Assembly: GCA_031772625.1 (NCBI GenBank)
Contig: CM062810.1
Location: forward strand, 458,557,731-458,621,730
Direction of reading: 5' to 3'
DNA from: Pinus tabuliformis
Lineage: Eukaryota > Streptophyta > Pinopsida > Pinales > Pinaceae
Length of the DNA stretch: 64,000 bases
Part shown: positions 46,919 to 58,679 of the stretch, one piece after another
How positions within the stretch are numbered: position 1 is the first letter of the stretch
Layout of the letters: each line of letters begins with the position of its first letter
Notes under the pieces: model-generated
Databases searched by the model: none
What the model was told of the DNA's origin: nothing
The model's input: only the letters and a program-made list of their open reading frames with translations
Made by a program: the position numbers and the translations under genes

Positions 46919-47906
46919 CTACGAATTTATCCTCGCATATCGTCTTCGATTTGCTTGGCCCGAGGCCAAAGAGGATTCTTCCTTTTCTGTGTCCTTTTCG
47001 GACCTGTCACCCTTGGCCAAGGTAGGATTCACAAGGTTATCCCAGGTTAGTTGTTGTTGGGCCAGTCCATGAATGATGATTAATTTGATTAGCCCATGAT
47101 GGTTGATGGCTGTATGTGGGTCCTTTGCCTTTTTGACTTGACGAGAAACATCATGCAACAAAAAATTTAAATAAAATGGCAAGTTAACTGTAATTTTCTG
47201 TTTCAAAATAGCTAACAGTTTAAATTGGCAAGGTTTTACCATGTCCTATCATCCATCGCACGTGATATACCTCTGTACAATGGCTTCCAATTCCTACCAT
47301 GGTTGTCTTAAAGCTGAAGCGTGAACCCCTTTTCCTTTTCATACCAATTGCTTGTTTGGGTCCTAAAACATTGTGACTACATCCTGCAGAAGAACATGTT
47401 TGTCTATCCATCTCGTTCCTTCTACTGGAAGTCCAGTGACTTCAGTTATGACTGCTTCAGAGACCATTATGTTCATGCCTTTCACCATGGTGTGGCCATT
47501 CTGTAAATTTTGCATAAATTCAAGTGTCATCTCCTCATGAAATCCCTGTAATTTGGTCAAGTATTGTAACCAATCGACGCGCTCAAGAATCGAACGAGCT
47601 TGGTCTGATACCCTGAGCACTGTGGGTTCATTTCGAATTTCTTTTCCTCCCATGGCTTTTTTTTTCTATGGTTGATTCACTTGCATGCACTTCTCTCACA
47701 CTTTCACAGTTTGAAATAGCACCAAAGAACATTAAAGCTATTGACAGGAAAATGGAATTGTTTTGAGAATTAATATCATAGACAATTAAGTTATCTGTCT
47801 CGTCAGCAATATTTGGCACGAGATCATAATCAATTCGCATACTATCCATAATGGTTGCCTTATTTCCTTCAATTAGAAATGTTTGATAATTATTACACAC
47901 ACGCAA
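46919..47906 (-). pseudogene. Gypsy-2 extra ORF A: plant-element domain of unknown function
   Basis: Three open segments (47906-47628, 47653-47363, 47242-46919) form one degenerate coding region. The middle one reads ARSILERVDWLQYLTKLQGF, NGHTMVKGMNIMVSEAVITE and VTGLPVEGTRWIDK, a pattern I associate with uncharacterised proteins of plant retroelements. The rest contains VNLPFYLNFLLHDVSRQVKK and NHHGLIKLIIIHGL. Breaks occur near 47640, 47363 and 47250. It is on the same strand as pol and located after it. I do not know the function. Confidence 0.55.
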
Positions 47907-49217
47907 TCATCATGCAGTCCTTTAACCGGAAATCAGTTTAATAATCATCACACAACTATCCATAATTTGTCACACGTGTTGTTCATACTCAAACCATTCC
48001 TCCTCCAATCAGAAAAGGGCGTCCACACTCACCAAGAATGGGAAAAATGAGAAAGCGTCGATAAATCATAAATGCAGGCAACCAATCAATAAAAGCAGCG
48101 TAATATACAACAACGAAAATCAAAGCAGTACACGTCAAAAGATTTTAAATTCCCATAAAATAAAACAGAGATTTATACCATTATGTCAATAGATTTTTAC
48201 CTTAGGTGGAAAAGTGGCAAACGCATGACCGATGATAAATATTAATGACTGTCAGTAAATTGATTGGACAAATATGATATAATGGATATAAGATATAAGT
48301 TACCATGCATGTTGGCTTTTAGGAATGTTGTTCAGTTGGGAAATTTTCCTTTAGAAACGAATCCATAGGTGGTAATAGAATAGAGATCATTTGGAAGTGT
48401 CACATAGTATTCAATACCACAATCAGAGCCACTGCTGCCAGTAGGCATTGATAACCTCGATAGGGTTGCTTTTTAACCCGACAAATGAGCAAGAGTCCTC
48501 TTTTTAGTATTTAGATGATTCTCCTTTCCTTTCTATAAAGAGACCACTATGCTGGCATGGTAACCAGATAATCATAGTGCCATTTTCTAGGATATAACAA
48601 AGTGATCAGGCTGGCTTGTGATGAGACCCCATGTCCTTCTGACAGTTTTAATTATCAAGAAGGTCCTTACCTTGGTGTGGTGGCCATAATGGAATGTTGC
48701 CTGTTACATCCTTATGATCATGGTAGGTTGGATTGTGCTGAGACCCCCTATCCTCTTTAAGACAATGCTTGTTGTATTTTCATATTTTTATATTTTCATA
48801 TTTTCATATTTTTATTGTAAAGAGAGGGAGCCTCATTTACTCCTTAAGAGTCAGGGATGGCGTAAGAAGCAAAAAATGGCAATGAAAGTTATGCTTTTAC
48901 CCCCATATCATCATATCAAAGGGATTTATCCATTTGAAAGTGTTAAAGATAAACCAACATGGTATTAGAATAATAAATCATTTTATGATGTGTCCAAAGG
49001 GAAGATATTCAGCCAGTAATTATAGAGATGCACCAAATCAACTTTTGAATAAAGATAACCATCAAAAGGTTTCATAGGTCATAATGGTATTAAAATTACT
49101 ATTTTTCTTTATCTTAGGCACAAATCCAACTAAATGGTTTTTAATCAAAACATAGAAGAGAGAGAAAATGGCAAAAAGAATGATCGGCGATGAAACAACA
49201 AAAATAAATCACAGTTA
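47907..49217. other. Gypsy-2 non-coding stretch between ORF A and the array
   Basis: No coding similarity seen. It contains an AT repeat (TTTTCATA type, 48776-48817). It may hold a leader or splice acceptor for the downstream ORFs, but none can be identified by eye. Confidence 0.45.
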
Positions 49218-50522
49218 TTCATTCAACCGATTGAACAATTAAAAACAAATAAAAAACAAAATCGGGGTTGTTCAATTGATTGAACAACAATCGTTCAATC
49301 GATTGAACAACATACACTCAAAAAAAAAATTAGTGATGTTCAATTGATTGAACAACAATAGTTCAATTGATTTGAACAGAAAAACACACAAAAATAAATT
49401 AGTGTTGTTCAATTGATTGAACAACAGTCGTTTAATTGATTTGAACAACAAAACACACAAAAAGTGTTGTTCAATTGATTCAACAGCTAAACACACAAAA
49501 AGTGATGTTCAATTGATTGAACAACAATCGTTCAATTGATTGAACAACAAAATTGACACAAACAAATAAGTTTTGTTCAATTGATTGAACAGCAGTCGTT
49601 CAATCGATTGAACAACAAAACGCACGAAAATGTGTTGTTCAATTGATTGAACAACAATCGTTCAATCGATTGAACAGCAAAACACACAAATTGTTGTTCA
49701 ATTGATTAAACAGCAATCATTCAATCGATTGAACAACAAAACACGTGAAAACGTGTTGTTCAATTGATTGAAAAACAAAAAACACAAAGTGTTGTTCAAT
49801 TGATTGAACAATAATCGTTTAATCGATTGAACAACAAAACACACAAGGTTTTGTTCAATTGATTGAACAACAATCGTTCAATCGACTGAACAACAAAACA
49901 CACGAAAACGTATTGTTCAATTGATTGAACAACAAAGCACACAAAGTGTTGTTCAATTGATTGAACATTAATCATTCAATCAATTGAACAACAAAACACA
50001 CAAAGTGTTTTTCAGTTGATTGAACAACAATTGTTCAATCGATTGAACAACAATTGTTCAATCAATTGAACATCAATCGTTCAATCGATTGAACAACAAA
50101 ACAAGCAAAATTAAGTGTTGTTCAATTGATTGAACAACAATCATTCAATCGATTGAACAACAAAACACGCAAAGTGTTGTTCAATTGATTAAACAACAAT
50201 TGTTCAAATGATTGAACATCAAAGCACAAAAAGTGTTGTTCAATTGATTGAATAGTAATCATTCAAACGATTGAACATCAAAACACACAAAAAGTAAGTG
50301 TTGTTCAATTGATTAAACAACAATCGTTCAATCAATTGAACAACAACACACACACCAAAAATAAGTGTTGTTCAATTGATTGAACAGTGATCGTTCAATC
50401 GATTGAACAGCGACGCACACCCAAAAATAAGTGTTGTTCAATTGATTGAACAACAATGCACACACAAAAATAAATGTTGTTCAATTGATTGAACAACAAT
50501 CGTTCAATCGATTGAACAACAC
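49218..50522 (+). repeat. Palindromic tandem array inside gypsy-2
   Basis: About 20 units of roughly 60 bp, some half-length. A full unit has GTTGTTCAATTGATTGAAC, then AACAATCG, then TTCAATCGATTGAACAAC, then an A/C-rich linker such as AAAACACACAAAAAGT. TTCAATCGATTGAA is a perfect 14-bp palindrome, and with its GTTG/CAAC flanks reaches 22 bp. The first half differs by C to T in the centre, as expected from CpG deamination. The array has no coding value. Confidence 0.97.
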
Positions 50523-50649
50523 TTACTAAACACACCCAAAGACAAGATAAATCCTCATATTTACATGGTGATTCCTAACTAGATTGCAATCAACCGTAAA
50601 ATAATATATACATTATTTACAACTAAAGAAAGATACAATTTTACGAGAG

Positions 50650-51174
50650 AAAAGCTATCGAGTCATCACTCCCTGCAGCTAAAATTTTCATAGTGGGTTC
50701 ATCATGTACCTGTTGACAAAAAGACTCCTTGGTGAGTGGTTTGTGATAAAGACGCACCCGATGCCCGTTCACCTTGAAAGAATGACCAGACCCGTCAATG
50801 GTAGTCAAAGTGAGAGTACCATTGTTATGTACTTCTTGAATTTCATAAGGGCCAAGCCACCTTATCTGAAACTTGCCCGGAAAGTGTTAGAATCTAGAGT
50901 CATAGAGAAGTGCCCAATCTCCCTTTTGAAACGTCTTCTTTTTAATAAGACTGTCATGCCACTTTGCTTTTTGTTGCTAAATAATTGTGGTGCATTGTAG
51001 AGCAAGTAGTCGAACCTTGTCCAATTCATTTATTTATTGAAGTCGCTTGGTTTGGGCTTCTATCAAATCCAATCCCACTTCCTAAGTTGTTCTTACAATC
51101 TTTATTTCAAATTCAATAGGAAAGATGGGTTCTTTTCCAAATACAAGTTGGTACAAAGAATACCTAGTAGTATT
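50650..51174 (-). pseudogene. Gypsy-2 integrase C-terminal tail
   Basis: Minus-strand text includes SLYQLVFGKEPIFPIEFEI, RWLGPYEIQEVHNNGTLTL and HSFKVNGHRVRLY, the conserved C-terminal module after the integrase core. Several stops interrupt it. Pol ends near 50650, just before the array. Confidence 0.85.
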
Positions 51175-52005
51175 TCACCAAGTTGTGCGATAGGCCCACA
51201 AGGCCTCTGGCAGTCTAGTAGCCCAGTCCCGTCGATGCGTTGAGACTGTCTTGATCATAATTTCTTCAATGACCTTATTGGTGCTTTCAACCTGCCTGTT
51301 CGCCTGCAGGTGATACGGGGAAGTGACTCTATGTGTAATGTGGTGCTTCCTTAGAGTGGATGTAATCTTGTGTCCTACAAATTTCCCTCCTCCATCCATT
51401 ATCACTTCCCGAGGTAAACCATACCGCACAAATAACCAAAAAAGGAAATTAATTATAGATTCTTCTGTAGCTCTTGGAAAATCTATTGTTTCTACCCACT
51501 TCGTTACATAATCTGTGGCAACTAGTATGTAAGCATTTTGATTTGATGGCAGATGAAATGGGCTAACAAAATCCAATGCTCATCATTCAAAAGGTTCTAT
51601 TACCAATTGGGGCTGCAGTGGCATCTCATCAGATTGACTAGGTCAGCCCATCCTTTGGCAGCTATCACAAGCATGGGCATATTTCTTAGCATTTTTAAAA
51701 ATAGTGGGCCAATAATAGTCCATCTGCATTACCTTATGCCATGTTCTTCGATCTGCGAAGTGTCCTCCACAGGGCTCATCATGGCAAGCCTTCAGGATTT
51801 CATAAATCTCATCCTCACAAATGCATAAGTGTATACACATATCAGACCCTGTGTGAAAAAAGTATCCGCCAATCCAAGAAAACCAGGCGTTGTGCTGGAA
51901 AATCTGTTTTGTCTCCCTTACTGTCAAGTGCCTGGGCAACTTTCTTACTGCTAGATAGTTTGCTACATCTGCATACCATGGTGTTTTGACTACTACAGCA
52001 AACAA
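51175..52005 (-). pseudogene. Gypsy-2 integrase
   Basis: The zinc-binding start (HDEPCGGHFADRRTWHKVM, then HACDSCQRMG) is followed by a stop and the core: WALDFVSPF, YILVATDYVTKWVET, VIMDGGGKFVG and RQVESTNKVIEE with the catalytic Glu. The core looks intact apart from the stop at about 51640 (TAG), plausibly from CAG. Confidence 0.94.
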
Positions 52006-52058
52006 ATGTTCATCTGGAATTGGTCGTCCACTGCCAATGGATCATTTATCTTTGGAAC

Positions 52059-52454
52059 TCAAGACAAAAAATCAGTAATTGGGTTTTCCTTCCCCGGACA
52101 ATCTTTGATGGTGATATCAAATTCCTGCAAAAGAAATAACCAACGAGTTACTTGACCATTTGTAATAGGTTTGTTAGATAAGTACCTAATGACAAAATAA
52201 TCAATATACAAAAAAACTTGATAGCCAGTTATATAATGTCTAAATTTGTTTATGGCATAAATGACAGCTAAGAATTCCTTTTCTGTTACTGTATAATTAA
52301 GTTCAGCAGCAATAATATTTTTGCTGATATAAAATATATTATAAGGTTTTTTGTCCTCCTCGTGGCTGAGTACAGCACCTATTGCTGCATATGATGCATC
52401 CGTGGAGATGTGAAAGGGCAGGTCCCAATTAGGTCCACGTAATACTGGTGCCAT
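52059..52454 (-). pseudogene. Gypsy-2 RNase H
   Basis: Open frame with HISTDASYAAIGAVLSHEE (catalytic Asp), NYTVTEKEFLAVIYAINKFRHY (catalytic Glu) and FDITIKDCPGKENPITDFLS. The usual TDH motif reads IDY. Confidence 0.94.
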
Positions 52455-52771
52455 CGAAACTAGTTTCTTTAAATTTGTAAAAGCTGTGTCATATTTGTCA
52501 GACCATTTAAAGTCAACATTTCTAGTTAAAGCATATAAAGTTGCAGCAATTTGTGAATTTTTTTGATAAACCTATGATAATAACTTGCATATCCAAGGAA
52601 GATATGTACCTCCGTCTGAGTACAGGGTGTGGGTAGCAAAAGAATTACCTGTATCTTTGTTGGATCTACCTATATCCTTGCTGCAGAAATGTAATGTCCC
52701 AGGATTACACCTTTTATCATCATCATGTGACACTTGACATTACTTAAACACAACCTGGTAGCGATGCATCG

Positions 52772-53278
52772 TTACAAAACCTTCTCTAATGTTTGTAGCA
52801 CTTGATCAAATTCATCCCCATACGGGGTAAATTCATCCATGTAAACTTCAAGTCCTTCATTTATCAGATCAGCAAAAATGCTGAGTATAGCTCTTTGAAA
52901 TGTAGCTGGGGCATTGCATAAGCCAAATGGTAACACTCTGTAAGCGAATGTACCCCACGGACAGGTGAAGGTTGTTTTGTCTTGGTCTTCAGGGGCGATT
53001 TGAATCTGATTGTAGCCACTGAAGCCGTCTAGAAAGGAAAAGAACTGCTTCCCTGCCAGAGTATCAAGGACTTGATCAATAAATGGAAGAGGGAAGTGAT
53101 CTTTCTGTGTTTCCTTGTTCAATTCCCGATAATCCACATAGATACGCCACTTCCCGTTTTTCTTGGGGACAACTACCAATGGAGAGACCCATTTTCTATC
53201 CAAAATGGGATAAATGAAATTCACGTCTAGTAGCTTCTGTAGCTCTTCTTTTACAATGTCCTTAAGATGCGGATTCAA
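52772..53278 (-). pseudogene. Gypsy-2 reverse transcriptase
   Basis: Motifs WVSPLVVVPKKNGKWRIYVD, LNKETQKDHFPLPFIDQVLD, FLDGFSGYNQI and GLCNAPATFQR are clear. The catalytic box reads VYMDEFTPYG, so the second Asp of the usual YMDD is Glu. The frame then breaks before the RT thumb. Confidence 0.95.
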
Positions 53279-53341
53279 TCTTCGTTGAGGCTACCGGATA
53301 GGATGAGTATCCTTTTTATCATAGATATGATGCGTACATAA

Positions 53342-53809
53342 CTATGGGTATATGCCCTTCATGTCAGGATACTCCCAGGAAAAAGTCCCTTTATATTTTT
53401 GCAGGACCTGAATGATTTTTTGATGTTGATCACTGTCCAGGCTATCGTTAATGTTTAAAACCTTGCCTAGTTCAATTTCAACAGGCTTTCTGTTATGAAA
53501 AATAGTTGTCTGGATATGCTGATCATCAGTATCTCTCAATGGGTCTTCCAAAACTTCATTATCAAGAATTTCTTTTAACATTTTACATTTTACATTGTTC
53601 ACATTAGCTGGTTGATTGATAAAATTGTTGATAACATCATCTTCAGTTTGATCCTTGAATTCAAGTGCCTCTGCTACTATAAGTAGTGAACGAATGCTTT
53701 CTTCCAGGTATGTAGGTGGTTGTTTACGTATTTTTACAATGGGCAGACTTGGTTTGGCAAGAGGATATAAAACAATATTTTTTACAGCATCCCATTTAGC
53801 AATGGTCAT
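53342..53809 (-). pseudogene. Gypsy-2 linker between protease and RT
   Basis: A 155-residue open frame with LGKVLNINDSLDSDQHQKII and LQKYKGTFSWEYPDMKGI, the conserved text just upstream of RT in gypsy polyproteins. A stop at its end separates it from RT. Confidence 0.85.
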
Positions 53810-53824
53810 GCTGCCCTCTCAACA

Positions 53825-54480
53825 GCCTATGTAGGCATTGGCTATTGCCAACCAAGGTCAGCCCAAAATCATAGGGTGCCCATCCAATCGACTCTTTGGG
53901 TTTATAATGAGAAAATCTACTAGATACTCCCATGAATCAATGGAAACTGTAATATCATGTAAAGTTCCTTCTAGCCTTACTATCGAACGATCAACAAGTT
54001 CTAGCATGGTTGTGGTTGGTTCCAGAGTTGTAATACCAAGTGTCTGATAGGTTTCTACTGTTAAGATGTTAATGGTTGCACCCAGATCAACTAGTGTGTT
54101 TGGAAAGGAGCGAAATATATTTTAACTATAACTATGGGATTCCCAGGATCTTCATACTTTACCGGAGTTTCCCCTCCCAAGAGAAAATCAGATAAGGTCC
54201 CTACAACATGAATGGTGGGTGAAGTTTTTTCTTTCCTCACAGGCTTCTTTACACATAGCTCTTTAATCATTTTAGCATAAATAGGAATATCTTGGATGGC
54301 CTGGAGGAGAGGAATTTTAATACAAAGACTTTTTAGTTCCCCTACAAGATCAAAATCTGGATAAACGATTGGTTTAGGTATCGTTAACCTTTCAGGGAAC
54401 GGGGGAGAAGTGACTATGAGTTTCTCAAGATCTTTATGTTGATCTATATCTTCTCCTTGTTTTATTTCTATGTCAATCAT
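53825..54480 (-). pseudogene. Gypsy-2 gag-protease junction and protease
   Basis: PPFPERLTIPKP, ELKSLCIKIPLLQAIQ and DIPIYAKMIKELCVKKP are typical of Athila/Tat elements. After the stop at 54091 the text VDLGATINILTVETY has the protease active site as DLGAT, and ILGRPWLAIANAYIGC its C-terminal end. Confidence 0.9.
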
Positions 54481-55071
54481 AGTTGATGGTATATGTGCAG
54501 GTGGGGTTTCTAACTCAATTGATCGTTGGTCTCTGTTTTACTCGGGGGTGATGATGCGTCCTGGCCTCAATCTAAGTTCATTACATTCTTTTTTTTCAAT
54601 CTCATAGTCCGATCTTTCAACAATTTGCACCAGCTGAACCGGTCTATTATTGGGATTCGGATTCGATTGAGTTGGAAATTCAGGACACAAAAGGGGCTGA
54701 GGATTTTGTTGTAATGGATATGGGGCTGATAATGTAGGTTAATGCTAAGGACCTATCCCCATAGTTGTATTAGGTATCCCTGAAGGTCACTGCCAATTCG
54801 AAGACCAGTTCGGATTTTGAGAAGTAGAAGTAGGCCACTAGGATGGATATGGATTACCTTGTTAAATAGGAGTAAAAGGAGAATTTGACCAGCCATTACC
54901 CGGAAAGGACTGAGTTGGCCAAGGTGTCATAGGGAATGGCTGGGATTGCCAATTCGAGTAAGGTGACTGACCTTGCCATGCTGCCCCGGGGTTCTGTTGT
55001 TGATTAAATGGTGAAGAAGGAAAGAACTAGGATGTGTCTTGTGACATACCTATGGGTTTGGCCTACCACTG

Positions 55072-55263
55072 TCAACGCTGGTTCATTAAGTATACTGGCT
55101 CTGTCTCTTCTTCTGCTTCTTTGAAAACTACTTTTAGCCCTGGAAGTGATGGACATTGTTCAATGGTGTGATCCTTGGTGCAGATGGTGCATGTCTGGAC
55201 CATGTCCAATGGACACTCCCGTTGGTTGTGCTTCTTCCAGCAGCGTGGGCAGAAAACGGCCAA
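55072..55263 (-). pseudogene. Gypsy-2 double zinc knuckle of gag
   Basis: Two short zinc-binding modules: FCPRCWKKHNQRECP and CTICTKDHTIEQCP, followed by SLPGLKVVF. The arrangement is characteristic of Athila/Tat gag. RNA-binding role inferred from the family. Confidence 0.9.
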
Positions 55264-55452
55264 ATTCTATTCTGCTAAGGCTTGTTTCTGTTTAGCCTGC
55301 AGGATGTCTAGCTACATTGTAAGGGTGCCCAGGATGTCCGTCTTGAATTCTTCCAGGAGGTTACCGATTTCCATTCTTGTTACGCCTCCACTATGTGGTT
55401 TTCTTCCTCTGGTCATAGGATCTTGGCTTCTTGACCTTATGCGTGTGCTACC

Positions 55453-56220
55453 TCACGAACACCTGATACACAAGCGAATGATTTCATCATAATCTTCTTG
55501 AGAAATATCTCCTTTCCCCATCAAATTTAGAGTTTCTATCCATTCTTCTTTCATTCCATTAATTAAGATAGCTCTCATGAATTCTTTTGGTAAGGTGGTA
55601 TGAGGGGATCTCTGCAAATTATAGTGAAACCGTTCGATATATTCTTCTAGAGTTTCATTATCCTTTGTGGCCATCTTAAAGATTTCATCTTTTAATTCCC
55701 TAGTCTTGCAAAAGTCCTGGTATCTTGTGAGGAAATAAGTTTTCATGTCATCCCAAGAGTTAATAGTACGTCCACCTAGACCCACGAACCATCTCAAAGC
55801 TACTCCTTTTAGAGTAGAAGAGAACAATTTTAGTTTTTTAGGGTCGGTGGTATAGTCATATCCTCTGTAGAGGACATCAAACTCGAATAAGAAGGCATCC
55901 AGATCCTCTGTGATCATCCCATGAAAAGTTGGGATGCTTTGCAAGGGAATAGCTTTCATCGGGGCATTGGCCACTTGGTCGACTATGGGGTATTCCAATG
56001 TTGAGGTCTAACCTTGAGGTGGTAGATTCGCCATTTGGTAAAAAATGTGCCAATATCCTTTAGGGATTTCAGGGGGTGCTATTTGAGTAAGTAGAGGATT
56101 CGCAATCCAAGTTGGTTTTGCAACACTACCTAGATCTGGGATCACAGGAGATCCTTGTTTAGATAGCTGAGGTCCTGCCTTAGCAGTTCCACTAGTTCTC
56201 CCTCTCCTCTTAAGTTGCAT
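55453..56220 (-). pseudogene. Gypsy-2 gag
   Basis: The frame from 56220 (MQLKRRGRTSGTAKAG) meets a TAG at 56008-56010 (plausibly from CAG) and continues in the same frame to 55453. The retrotransposon-gag domain reads FHGMITEDLDAFLFEFDVL, LKLFSSTLKGVALRWFVGL and SWDDMKTYFLTRYQDFCKT, then LEEYIERFHYNLQRSP. It would build the particle. Confidence 0.93.
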
Positions 56221-56671
56221 GATTTTCCTTCTTGTACAGGATCAGAATGTAAATTTGTTGTAACCTAAAAACTCTGTTCATATCCTCCAATTTGGCTATG
56301 AATCTTAGCGTAGGCTGCATATGGTGAGACTGCTGCCTGAGGGATTACAGTAGGGATTTTTCCAGGAACAATCCAGAATCCTACTGATGCTTGAGACTCT
56401 GATTTCTTACAGTTTCGTCTATAAAATTTGTTCTCCCAAGGCTCAATAATCCCTTAGGGTTTGTGGATTTAGGTGGGGGGTTCTTATTTTTTTCTATATT
56501 TTTATTCCTAGTCATTCATAAAAAATCTATTCCTATTTAACTTCTATGCATTTGCTGCAAAGCGGGTTGGTGAGAAAGCACTTTACTTGTTGGTTACGCA
56601 GGTTCTTACCTCTCGTTTTTAAAACCCAATTCTTTTACAGCAAGATAAAAGGAAATCACTTTGAAACACTC

Positions 56672-56692
56672 TCCCCAGTAGCAATGCCAAAA
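56672..56692 (-). other. Primer-binding site of gypsy-2, C-to-T decayed
   Basis: Directly inside the 5' LTR the minus strand reads TTTTGGCATTGCTACTGGGG. This is close to the TGGCGCCGTTGCCGGGGA site known for Athila/Tat elements, with differences that are transitions, as expected from methylated-C deamination. Confidence 0.75.
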
Positions 56693-57042
56693 TGTTGGTG
56701 CACTAAGATGTCTTATTACAAGCATTCTTAATTCCTACATTAATCATTAACCCAGGGCAAGTCTTTTTATTTCAAGAGTGTCAGCATTGTATATGCAGTG
56801 AATTCAAAGGTTAACTTATGCTGGAATCATTGCAATTGCTAATGTCTATTTCTCTAAATTCAATCCGAACAATTCTGAAAGGAATTCATAACACACTTTC
56901 AAATCTAGTTAATCTATTATGTAAGAAACTAAATTAGAATGCAAATAGAAAGAATCACACTCAGAAATCTAACTAGTATTGAAACTAACTCATTTAACAT
57001 GAAAGAAAGCTATAACAATTGAACAACAAATAACCATATAAA
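56693..57042 (-). repeat. 5' LTR of gypsy-2, inner part
   Basis: First 350 bp of the split LTR, TGTTGGTGCACTAAG to ACCATATAAA, closely matching 43485 onward. Interrupted by the copia insertion at 57043. Confidence 0.94.
57038..57042 (+). repeat. Target duplication ATAAA (left)
   Basis: Same word as at 61392-61396, adjacent to both ends of the nested copia element. Confidence 0.9.
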
Positions 57043-58176
57043 TGTTGATTTGGGGTAGCATTGGATGTGCTCTAGCCATGAAAATTGGTGGAAAGGCTAA
57101 AGCACATGAGATCTCCAAGACCTCGAAAGGGTTTGGGCAGATTCTAACTAGTTTGGGAGATATTAAAATAATTAATATTTTTAATGGAGTTCCTAATTCT
57201 AAACTTAGGAAAAATAAAATATTAATGGGTATTAATATAAAACTGGGTTAGAATGGTCCAAAAGTCATGGATCAAGAAAAATCTAATCTTAGCTGTTGAT
57301 TAGAGATTTAATCTTGGCCATTGATGGACTAACGAGAAAAGTATAAAAGGAGGCTTGAGGGTCAGTTGGAGAATACACCAAGAGAGATCAAGAACTCGAT
57401 TTTATGGGGCACAGTTTGTTGAGGAAATTGAGTGAGTGATCTGAGTTGCAGCTAAGGGGCAGTGAATACATAGCAGAGAGGCAGAGTTAGTGCCAAGAGG
57501 ATCAGCGTAGAGTGAGGAGAGGGATGTAGAGCCCGGTAGAGGCCACACAGAGGCAGCCAGGAGTTGCGCAGAGCTAGAGAGGGCCAATGTGTGAGACGAA
57601 GAGGATCTAGGGGCTGATGCAGAGGCTCCAGAAGCTGACCCATAGCCCAGAGAGGCTGACGCTAGGCTAGAGAGGCTGATTTAGGGCCTAGAGGCAGCGC
57701 TGGGAGTATTTCATGGGATAAACTAAGATATGGAGAGCCGGATAGGGTGACACAGTCCCTATCAGAATGACACAGAGCAACAGAAGTTGCATTATTGTTG
57801 TGGGATCGTTCATTCGGTGATTTAGTCGAAATATCTGTCTTCGACTGAGAGGTACTACTACCGAGGGCATTCTCTGTTGGGTGAGCCATTTCTGCCACCC
57901 AGGTTGTATTCTGAAATTGCATAATAATAAAACCCTCTGAATAGCTGCACCATTTTCCCACATTGGGTTTTTCTGAGGACATTAGTCCAAAAACAACGAA
58001 GTCACTTGTGTGCTTATCTACTTTCAATTGATGATTTGTATGTGTTGATACTGTACTTGTATTTATTTTCAATATTTACATGGTAAATAACTTGTTAAGT
58101 AATTGAACAAGTAGGAAGAAATAAATCAGATAGTACAGGAAGAATTTCTAACAAGTTAAAATTAGAAATTCCAACT
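57043..58176 (+). repeat. 5' LTR of the nested copia element
   Basis: TGTTGATTTGGGGTAGCATT to AAATTCCAAC. It matches 60257-61391 with perhaps 8-10% differences by eye. A tRNA-Met primer site follows immediately. Confidence 0.94.
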
Positions 58177-58679
58177 TGGTATCAGAGCATGGTTGCAGAT
58201 CACAGGATAACTAAAGGCATCAGTCGAGCAGAGCAGTAGTGGCAGAAAACAGTTGTCCTAAGTGGCAGAAGTTATTCCTAGTAGAAAGCAACAAGGAAGG
58301 GGTGACACAGAGTGCCTGCATCGTCAGTTCGAGCCAAGAGGAGGATTAGAGTAGTGGTAGAGAGGAGCATACCTGACCTACATAGTGCCCGGTCATCTTT
58401 CTCAGACAGGAAGGATCGACACTATGGCCAAGAGGTGCAGATTTTGCCGGTGTCAGGATTGCGTAGAGCCTAAAGGCTCAGTTCTTCAAGTTACTGAGGT
58501 ATAGGGGGCTGTGGATAATTTACGGAGCGAAGCTAGTGGAGTACTATGGTCTTAACATTACCTAATAGGACAAGACCAAAGAGGATGGATTTCCATAAAG
58601 GAAACTGAGACTGAGAGGGAGTCGAACTGAGGACTTCCAGGAGGGAACTAAAGAGACTTAGAGGAGTCAGAAGAAGAGA

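Noticed and set aside
45172-47906. Classical envelope gene
   Set aside because: The position fits, but I see no convincing signal peptide, membrane anchor or cleavage site in ORFs A to C.
49272-49496. Minus-strand frame with repeated FNQLN text
   Set aside because: Purely the translation of the palindromic tandem array.
49218-50522. CRISPR-like array
   Set aside because: The repeats are palindromic with short low-complexity linkers rather than unique spacers, no cas genes are present, and the context is a plant retroelement.
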